Assembly (NCBI GenBank): GCA_032718565.1
Contig: JAVGVS010000099.1
Span: 1,258,972-1,322,971, forward strand
DNA from: Distichodus sexfasciatus
Lineage: Eukaryota > Chordata > Actinopteri > Characiformes > Distichodontidae
Length of the DNA stretch: 64,000 bases
Direction: 5' to 3'
In this document: piece by piece, positions 10,465 to 21,100 of the stretch
How the letters are laid out: the number at the start of each line of letters is the position of its first letter
How positions within the stretch are numbered: position 1 is the first letter of the stretch
Program-made: the position numbers and the translations under genes
The notes under the pieces: generated by a model
Told to the model about the DNA's origin: nothing
Database searches by the model: none
What the model saw: only the letters and a program-made list of their open reading frames with translations

Positions 10465-13400
10465 ATGCCTCCTCCGTTTGTGAATGAGCGCTACGTGACG
10501 GTTGATGCCGGTTCTCGCTCCAACCCAGAGAGGTTTTTGGGTCAGGATTACCACAAACTGCAGCGAGACTTTGTGCAGAATAAAGCCAGGTTCCTGGATG
10601 ACACGTTTCCTCTGAACAAGAGCTCCATCGGTGAAGGTCTGCTGCCTGCTGAAGACATGGACAAGGTCAAGTGGATCAGACCAACGGTACAGTAGCACTC
10701 ACCTTACCGCTTAAACATGAATCCAGATGCTATTACATTGCTATTTATCACTGGAATTGTACCCCATAGCGGTGACAATTGTTGACACGTTTTCAATTCT
10801 GTCACTGTTGTGTTCAGAATAAAAAACTCAATATACTGATTATTACACTACATTTTAAACATGTAGACAAAGATATGATACCCTGACCATTTTGAACATC
10901 CATTGAATAATTTGGAACTAGTAACTGCAAAAAACATTCTGTATAATTAAAACTTCTTGTTGAATTTGGTCATAACTTGACATTGTATTGTTCATGGTTG
11001 GCATGTATTGTTAAAATCATTGTTTATGATCATTATATTTAATCATCATCATCATCATTATTGATCGTCAGGTAATTGTAGCTACAAGTTTCATGATAGT
11101 AATCGCTTGCTGCATATTCAATTCTGAATGCAACAGTGAAGGACTTTTGAAATTTTGTCATCATGTGATAAAGTTACAGAAAGCTACACAATTTCCTTTT
11201 TCTTTCACAGTGAGTTTCTGCTTTTGAGGAAAGTGAGTGATTATTTGTCATTGTGAACACACCTCAGCACAATGAAATATGACCTTTGCATTTGACCCAT
11301 CCGTGAAGGAGCAGTAGGCAGCTGACATGGGCAGCACCCGGGGAGCAGTGCTTGGGAATGGTAGTTTACTTATGAGTACCTTAGTGATACCTTTACCGGT
11401 CTGGGATTTGAACCAGCGACCTTCCAATCACGGGGCTAACTCCCTAACCCTTACGCTACCAACTGCTACCACTACCGACCTGCTGTTCATCTGATTTAGG
11501 AGGGTGTTGTTGATGAGTAACATGTAAGACCACAGGCATATAAAAATGACTCATTTTGCAGAGTCTGAATCCAATGTCAGCAATCAGACTAGAGTCTACA
11601 CACTCCCTTCATAAACAGCAGTAAAACCCTTTAAACTCTGAATCCAATGTCAGCAATCAGACTAGAGTCTACACACTCCCTCCGTAAACAGCAGTAAAAC
11701 CCTTTAAACTCTATTTGTCCTCTGACCAAAACCTTTAAACAAACATATTAAATATTTTACCAGGGATCTAAAAGCACTGCTAATAATGTTGATATATCAT
11801 GATGCACCCCATCAATTGCACGGACATTGAGCCTGGACCGCAGATTGGGCAGCCATAGTTACTACCGAGATGTTCTTTTTAACTGGAATGTTAATACTGC
11901 AGCCAGAAAATGACCAAGCAATGACATTATAATGTAATCGGTTATGGTGTGCCACTGCATTGATGCAGAATTGGCACGTCGCATGGATTATGTGATTAAT
12001 TTCAGCCCCTCTAGTATTTACATATATGTTTGCACATGTTGCAATAAACCTAATAAACATGTTGTCTGATTTTCCAGCCAAAATATAAAGTAATGAGGGT
12101 TATCTCAAGAATTTTGGCATATTTAGAGGTAGCGCAGTGGTTCTGGGGTCCTGGGTTCGAACCCCGGGGACAGCCGTAGGGCCTTTCTGTGTGGAGTTTG
12201 CATGCTCTCCCCGTGTTTGCGTGTATTTCCTCCGGCAACTGTAAATTGGCCCTTAGGGTGTGGCTGTGGCTGTGTGGGTGTGTGTGCCCTGTGGTGTGTT
12301 GGCGCCTGGCCAGGGTTGTTTCCCGCCTTGCACCTGAGCGTTGCCGGGATAGGCTCCGGTCCCGCCGCGACCCCAGTTGGGATTAAGCGGTTCAGATAAT
12401 GACTGACTGACTGATTAAGAATGCTAGAATAATTATGAATTTATTGTTGCCCTGTTTTATGTTGTTTTTACAATCTTAGCATTTTAGTTGTTCCTAATTT
12501 ATAATCATTTCATGTTTTGTGTAGAAATAGCTTTTGCACGTATTTCTTTTTATTTGTCTAATTAGTTCTTATTAATCATCTTACACTTATAAACACTCCA
12601 GTTATTACTTCTCTGCTTGCCTGTCTTTTTATTTCTATTAATTTATTTCTATTTCTATTTTTTAATCACATGTGACTCAAGTTTCACACTGAATTTAGAA
12701 CATTACACCACAATAATTACTCAAGAAATTTGGTGTAACACTCTCATAATCAGGACAGTGTGATGCTGGCAGATTATTTAATCATAAAACAAGTTCAGAG
12801 TGTTGAGACACAGAGCAGCTTAATGGATTAACGTGATGACGGCTCAACAACACTCATATTACTCATGCCTCGGGCTGCGTTAAAACCCTGCTGATCCCTT
12901 AAATGAAGACCGGATCTGTTTCTGTTTTAATTCCAGAAAATGGTGGAGGATCCTCACCTGGTGGTGGATGGAGAGTCGAGGTTCGATTTTGCTCAGGGAG
13001 TGCTGGGTGAGTTCAGGAGCCGTTGCAGTGCATGTTAGTTCCAGTTCCATCTGTTAGTTATTACAGTTACAGTTAAAGCATTTAACAAACACTCTTATCC
13101 AGAGTGGCTTCTTTAAAGACGTTTCTCACTCCACTGAGCAAAACCCTTAATCCCATGTTGTTCGAGGGAGACGTATGTGTTGTAAATGTAAATGTCACGT
13201 AAATGCAATTTAAGCAAGTGATAATTTGTCATTGTGAATGCAGCACAGCACACAGTGCACCACAACCACATGTGAGCTCTGCACTTGACCCATCCATGAA
13301 GGAGCAGTGGGCAGCTGACATGGGCAGCGCCCGGGGTGCAGTGCTTGGGAACGTACCTTGCTCATGAGCACCTCAGTGGTACCTTTACCGGTCCAGGATT

Positions 13401-16400
13401 CGAACCGGCAACCTTACAATCATGATATGAACGTCCTAGTCGTTATACTACCAACTACTCCATATTGTAAGACTACAATATTACACTAGTGCAGGAGAAT
13501 AAGTAATATAATAGAAGAATAATAGAAGAAATCCAGATAATTACTCGCCGGTATATTTTTGGTACTTTTACAGATTATTTTTACAAAATACAGTTTGTCT
13601 GAGCAATATAAGCGATCACAGAAACATTTTTGTGTAAAATTATAGTAAAATTCCCAAATTTAACAGGAATTTCTAAACCGTTCACATTTAGGGCCATTAG
13701 TAAATTAAGACATACTGAAATACTAGCATTTACTCTGTTTTGATACACTTTTAAGCACTGGGAGATAGGGATACTCTGTAAAACAGGGCATCTGAACCGG
13801 ATCTGAACCGGTGGTCCGTCTGTGACATGCCATATAGTTTCACTACTGATATCACTTTTTAAATAATGTTTCATTTTATTTTTCAAAACATTTCCAGATG
13901 TTTTGGGCATCTTTATGAATAGTCCTTCCTCCACTCACACTCACAGGCACACGGTGGGCCGCAGACTACTGCTTAGTCTGAATGGTGGTCCCTGGGACAG
14001 AACCAGTTGAAACCCCTGCTGTAAAACAACACACAACACATGGGCTGGTTTCTTAAACTAGTCTAGTCTTGGACTAAACTGTAGTACCAGTGGAGATTCA
14101 CCACTGAAACTTAAAGTTAGTCTAGGACTAGGCTTAATCTTAGACTGGGATATTGGCCCATACTGTTTAATGATATTTGTATGGCGTTGTGATGGCATCA
14201 TGTGATGATGTTTTGATCTTTAGGAAACTGCTGGTTTCTTTCTGCAATCGGAGCCATTACATTTCAGGGGGAAATCATGGATCAGATCATTCCTGCAGGA
14301 CAGTCCTTCAGAAGGGATTATGCAGGAATATTTCACTTTAGGGCAAGTACTTTTTAGGGTTTGTACATTAAGCATTAGCACAGTTCATCTATACATATAT
14401 AAACCATATGAAGATAAATGAAATGTTAATATTTATGTCTGTTCTGACAGTTCTGGAGATTTGGGAAGTGGTTGGACGTTGTTATAGATGACAAACTACC
14501 GACAATTGATGGAAAACTCATTTTTGTCCACTGCAAAACTCGTAACGAGTTCTGGCCTGCGCTGCTGGAGAAGGCATATGCCAAGTAGGTCCAAGTTCTG
14601 GTCTAACTTTGTAAGATTCATCTTACAAAGGGTTAAAAAATCGGCATTGTAAAACAGGCACAGTTCAAATCTGGAAGAGACAAACAAAACAGATATATCC
14701 AAACTGAGGTTTAAAAGCAGAATAATCCAGACATATGAGGCAATGGTCAATACAAGAAGGCAGGACAGGAAAATGCTCGATATACAGTCAAGAAAATTGG
14801 AAAACATCTCAAAGAACAAACCAGAACCATATGCTTTAAATGAAAGTGAAAGTGAGTGATTATTTGTCAATGTGAATACACCACAGCACAGCACACAGCG
14901 TACCACAACCATATTTGAGCTTTGTGTTTGACTCTCACGAGAAGGAGCAGTGGACAGCTGATATGGAAATGCCTGGGGACAGTACTTTGCTCACAAGTAC
15001 CTCAGGGATTCAAACCAGCGACCTTCAGATCAAGGGCAAACATGTTAATCATTATGCTACCAACTGCCCTGCCCTAAGTAGAAAAATGGAAAGTCAAGGG
15101 TGTGGCAAGTTCAAACTCAGGTCATGCTGATCTAGTAATCAAAGGTTGCTGAGAAGACCTGGAATGAAGGTCTGGATCAGGCATTCTGTCTGGAGAGGGA
15201 GACTCCAGTTTGGATTCGGGCTGAGAACTTACACCAGTTTAACGTCCTGCCTGACACGGGGAGACGAGATAAGCTTAGAAACTAACAAGAGCTAAGATCT
15301 CAGCAAATAGTGATCCTGCATAAATATATGAAGACGTAATAGTGATATAAAAATGGTCTACAACCTCATTAACGACCTGATTATAAATCATTTATAACCC
15401 TTTATAAGTTGAGTCTTATTGTAAAGTGGTCCCCAAGTTATTGGAATGCCATTTTCAGTGAACACTGCGGACACTAGCAGCTGGGTGTGGTGTAAAAGTG
15501 TGTGTTTATTTTGTGTTGTGTCAGGGTTTGCGGCTCGTATGCGGACTTGAATGGCGGCTACGTGTCCGAGGCATTGACGGACTTCACAGGCGGCATCCAT
15601 GTGACTCTGAGGCTGGGAGAAGCTCGTCCTGACCACTGGAGTCTGATGCAGCGAGCAACACAGTACCGAGCCGTCATGGGCTGTGGAACACCACAAGGGG
15701 TGAGGATCACATCTCAGAACATTACAGCCGTTTGTTCTCACAATTCTGCCCAAGATATTTTACATTTAACATTTACAGCATGACGTTCTTACCCAGAGCA
15801 GCTTTCATTTCCTAATTATAAGGACAGCCTCCCTGCAGAAACTTGAAGTTAAGGGTCTTGCTAAGGGTCGCAAAGGTGGTCTAGTGGTTAGAATATTCCC
15901 CTCTGGAGCAAAATGTTGTGGGTTCAAATCCTACCTCCAGCACTATCAGAAGATGGATGTCACTCTGGTTAAGAGCATCTGTGAAATGCCGAAAATGTAA
16001 ATGTAATATTGTTCACCGCACCTTTAATATGTACCTACAATATTTGTGAAACTCGACTGGGCAACATTTGAGATGTTTTGGGCAATGTAATAATCACTTT
16101 GTTGCAAGACTCCATTTGCCTGTGCATTGTGTCAAGGATTGCGTGCTGAGATGTTGACACATGATATAAGTATGACATAATAATTGAATGTTTTAGGCCA
16201 CACCTGCTAACTCAGAGTTACCCAACGGCATCGTGGAGGGTCACGCCTACACCGTTACCGAGGTTACACAGGTCAGTCTCTACCACACTGCACATCTCAA
16301 GGGTTAGGGTTCAAAACCTGAGAGTTTAGGAGCTTTTACATTGTGACAAATGAATCACCTGCCTTAATATTAATCACCTGGTCAAATATCAATCACCTCC

Positions 16401-18110
16401 TTAATCACCTCCCCAAATATCACTCATCTCCTCAATCACCTCTCAAATATCAATCACCTCCTCAATCACCTCCCCAAATGTCAATCAATCACCTGGTTTG
16501 ATTGATATTTAGGGAGATGATTGATCTGTATTACGAGGTGATTGATATTTGGGGAGTTGATTGATCTGTATTACGAGGTGATTGATATTTGGGGAGATGA
16601 TTGATCTGTATAACGAGGTGATTGATATTTGGGGAGATGATTGATCTGTATTACGAGGTGATTGATATTTGGGGAGATAATTGATCTGTATTACGAGGTG
16701 ATTGATATTTGGGGCGGTGATGTGTTTTACGAGGTGATTAATATTTGGGGAAGTGATGTGTTTTTTTACGAGGTGATTAACTAATAGTTGATGATTATCA
16801 CCTTTGCTGAAAATGTACAAGCAGTAAACTCTCAGTGGAAAGCACAGGAATGTCATGTTGGTTTAGCAACACACGGAAGACTTTTACACACACGTGTCCC
16901 ATTTTACACCAGAGGGCAAAGTGTCACTGGAGCAGCGTGAGAGAACTTTGATCTTACACGCTTTCCTCTTTTGTTAAGGTAATGTTTTTTGGGCTGTTGC
17001 CATGTTATGTGTACACACTCGCACCACACATACCACGAGGCATAAATCTGTATTTCTTTACTAGGTGATGAGCAAAAACCAACAAGTCAAACTGGTGCGA
17101 CTTCTCAACCCGTGGGGACACCGAGAGTGGAACGGAGACTGGAGCGACAAGTAAGAAACTCCTCTATTTCACACCAGCAGGACATTGTATTCAGGTGTCA
17201 TTATGTAAGTGTATTGTTGCGTTTGCATGATGACGTGCAGCGTTGTGTCACAGAGGAAATCCAGTCACCTTGTTTACTCAGGTACCGGGACTTACCAGGC
17301 TTTCTTAAGATCTGTGTGTTTCAATTTCCGCTCTTGTGTGTTCCGTTAGTGTGTATAATCAGTACTGTGCAATATGGGGTACCTGTTGGGACACGTTGAC
17401 ACACACACACACCTCTGTGCTGTAGTCACTCAACTCAACTCCACCGGTTCTTTCCATTAATAGTTTTAATCCAGGTTAACTCTGAGTAAAGCTTTAGAGC
17501 ATACATGTGTGTCTGTGAATGGAGCTGGTGATATAAAAGGGCCGCAAGCGAAATATTTTCAAGTATCATTTAATCTGATGAAGCTTAATATGACCTAGTC
17601 ATGATGATATTTACTTTATTAGATCAGGCTTACTGAGCAGGAGATGTTGCAGTAATCACAGAAATTATACATTATCAACTGGTAGCGTAGCAGATGGGGA
17701 GTTGGTCCCGTAATCAGTAGCTCACCAGTTTAAGTCCTGGATCAGTAATGGTACTCATGAGCAAAGTACCGTCCCCAAGCCCTGCTCCCTGGGCACTGTC
17801 CAAAAAGCTGCCACTGCTCCTTCACGGATGGGTCAAATGCAGAACTCACATGTGGTTGTAGTGCACTGTGTGCTGTGCTGTGCTGTGCTGTGCTGTTTTA
17901 ACGATGACACCTTACGTCATCCATTTTTGTATTGACATTGTAGTTTAGGTATATCTTGAGTTAAATATTTTGTAAATATTTAATTTTGTACTCATTCAGT
18001 CTTACTAAAGAACCTATTTATGCCATTTTTGCCCCTTCAACGTTTTGCCCCTTGACTGATGTTTTCAGAGGATGGATGGATGGATGGATGGATGGATGGA
18101 TGGATGGATG

Positions 18111-18177
<67 letters not shown>

Positions 18178-21100
18178 GGATGCATGGATGGATGGACGGA
18201 TAGATAGATAGATAGATAGATAGACAGATACATAGATACATAGACGGACGCATCAATAGATAGATAGATAAGATCAAAGTTTAAGATTTATTAATTAAAA
18301 TGAAACAAATTATCAAGGAAAATAGGTTACTTCCTACATATCCCAGATCTACACATATAAAGTGTTTACACTTGAAGGAGTGAGGAAGTTCACATGGCAC
18401 TTCACATTTGTTCCTCTTTGACATGAGGCAGTTTTCATTCTATTAGATGATATTTTTTTTTCCATATGAAATGGTTTGTGTGATGAACTTCTTGTAATTC
18501 CCCAGCTCTCCACTCTGGACAACAGTCAGTTACGAGGATCGAACCAGGTGGCTGCACAGCAAAAATGATGGAGAATTCTGGTATGAGAACTTTCATTTCA
18601 CTCTCAATAGACTAATATCTCACTCACCTATGTATACATATAGTGCATACACCGACCAGGCATAACAGTCATCATCTCTTCATCATGCCATCCGTCCTCG
18701 AGGTTGATGTGATAGAAGCAGGAAAAATGGGCAAGTGGACTTGAGGAAGTTTGGCAGTTTTTTTGCAGTGGTCCGTATCTATCAAAAGTGATCTAAGTAA
18801 GAGAACCGGTGAACCGGCAACAGGGTCATGGGTGGCCAAGGCTTACTGATGCATGTGTGAAGCGAAGGCTGACCCATGTGGTCCGATTCAACAAACAAAT
18901 TATTGTAGCTCAAATTGCTGAAGACGTTAAAGCTGGTTCTGATAGAAAGCACATCTCAGTTTGTTTGCGACCAGTCAGGGTGTCCATGCCGACCCCTGTC
19001 CACTGCCGAAAGTGCCACCAATGGGCACGTGAGAACTGAACCACAGAGCAATGGAAGAAGGTGGCCTGGTGTAATGATTCACGTTATCTTTTACTTCATG
19101 TTGGTTGGCCCGGTGCATGTGCGTCACCTACCTGGGGAACACATGGCACCAAGATGTACTATGGGAAGAAGGTAAGCTGGCGGAGGCAGTGTGAAGCTTT
19201 GGGCAATGTTCTGCTGGACAACCTTGGGTCCTGCCATCCATGTGGATGTTACTTTAACATGAACCACCTACCTAAGCATTGTTGCAGGCCTTAGTGCAGT
19301 TGGTTGTGTAATGATAGGGTGTTCGCCCCATGATCAGAAGGTCCAGGACCGGGAAAGTTACCACTGAGGTACTCATGCGCAAGGTATCGTCCCCAAGCAC
19401 TGCTCCTCGGGTGCTGCCTTGGTTATCTGCCCACTGCTCCTTCATGGATGGGTCAAATGCAGAGGTCACAGTGTGCTGTGCTGTGTACACAATGACAAAT
19501 AGTCACTCACGTTCACTTTTCATATGTACATATAGAACATATACTAGATACACATAGTACATGTAGTATGTTTACATGTACTGCATATCATATACATACT
19601 GTATAACACATACAGTACATACACATCGTACTTAATTCTATTGTATTCTATCATATTTCACACTGTGCAGACATTGTTTATACAATACAATATTTGTATT
19701 ACATTATGTTTTGCCATTTATTAAATTGATTCGTAAAACTTTATTCAAGAGTCTCAGGGTAGATTCACACCACATTTCACGTTTTTCTTGTATTTACGAG
19801 TACGTGACAAATAAGGAATCTTGACTCTCACTGCTGTACTTATCGTCCTGAAGGATGTCAATGACTGACTTCTGCAGTAGTTTTGCGAATGTGGACATTT
19901 GCTGCCTGACTCCAGCTTTCCTGGACAGCTCATCTCCCAGCAGCTGGAGCAGTGTGCAGTACGAAGGCAGTCTGGATGAGAGGACAGCAGGTCAGTCTGA
20001 ACACTGCATCGCACTCACACCATTTACTCATTACACTTACTGTATTTTATAACATTCATTCATTGAGCTGTGAGGTGCTGCAGAAATCCTAAAATTCCAT
20101 CTCATTGGTGGAGTGGTAAATGTACTCATTAATATACATATTTTATAATATATCCATTGGTAATAAACAATTTATTGCAAAGGTAAAGCATTTAAAGGGA
20201 TTTAAATTTAATGTAACATTTAAATGCCATTGTTCTCCAGCAGGGGGAGTGCTCCAGCAACTAAAGCAGTGCAGCTGTTCACAAATGACAGATGTGCTGC
20301 TTGCCCCACTGCCCTGTTTTAGTGTTGACCTCATTGGGTATTTCATTGAATAATTTATGTTCTGCTTTTCAGAGAGTTTTCGGAAGCAGCCTCCGTACCG
20401 GGTCAAGATCCCAGATGTGGATTCTCGAGGTCCAAACCTCCTGGTGTCTCTCATGCAGAAACCGCAAAGCAGGCACCGTCGCTCCCAGCGCTCCATGCAC
20501 ATCGGCTTCAGACTGTATCTGGTTAGTGTCTGTTCTGTCACACACATCTAAAACTAAATAAGTTCAAACTCAGCTCAGAAAGTGTTAGATTGAATTGATA
20601 GACAGATAGTGTAGACTGATAGATAAATCTTGACTGTCAGCTCAGAAAATGTTTGCAACCCTCCCTCTTTTGTCCATCAGTCTGTACTCAGTAACCTGTA
20701 ATGACCAAGTGAAAAGTAAGTTTTTTAGAAATGAATTCAAATGCAAAAATCTCATTATGGGATAAACAGAATCAGAATCGGTTTTATTAGCTAAGGAAGG
20801 CAACACCTACAAGAAATTTGACTTGACGTTTCACTCCAAAACAAACAACTATAATAATTAAAAATAAAGCTATATGGTAATAATCAAACTCTACTGCTAA
20901 TAGTAAATACTATATCTGTACATTGAATAGTGGTTGTGTAATGTTCAGCGTGTACAAAACTGGAATACAGTCCAAACTAACTAGGCTGTGAATTGCAGTT
21001 TTCCAATGTGGTTAAGGCCGATTCATTAAATTAGACAGTGTTCTTATCGTGGTTTGGAGTAGGGGTCCTCAACCACCAGGCCGCGGACCAGCACCGGGCT

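Noticed and set aside
16500..16720. CRISPR-like array
   Set aside because: The 40 bp units are contiguous without unique spacers, and this is a vertebrate intron. It is a minisatellite.
18018..18277. Open frames with Ile-Tyr-Leu-Ser repeats
   Set aside because: They are translations of the GATA/GGAT microsatellite, with no start context or splice sites.
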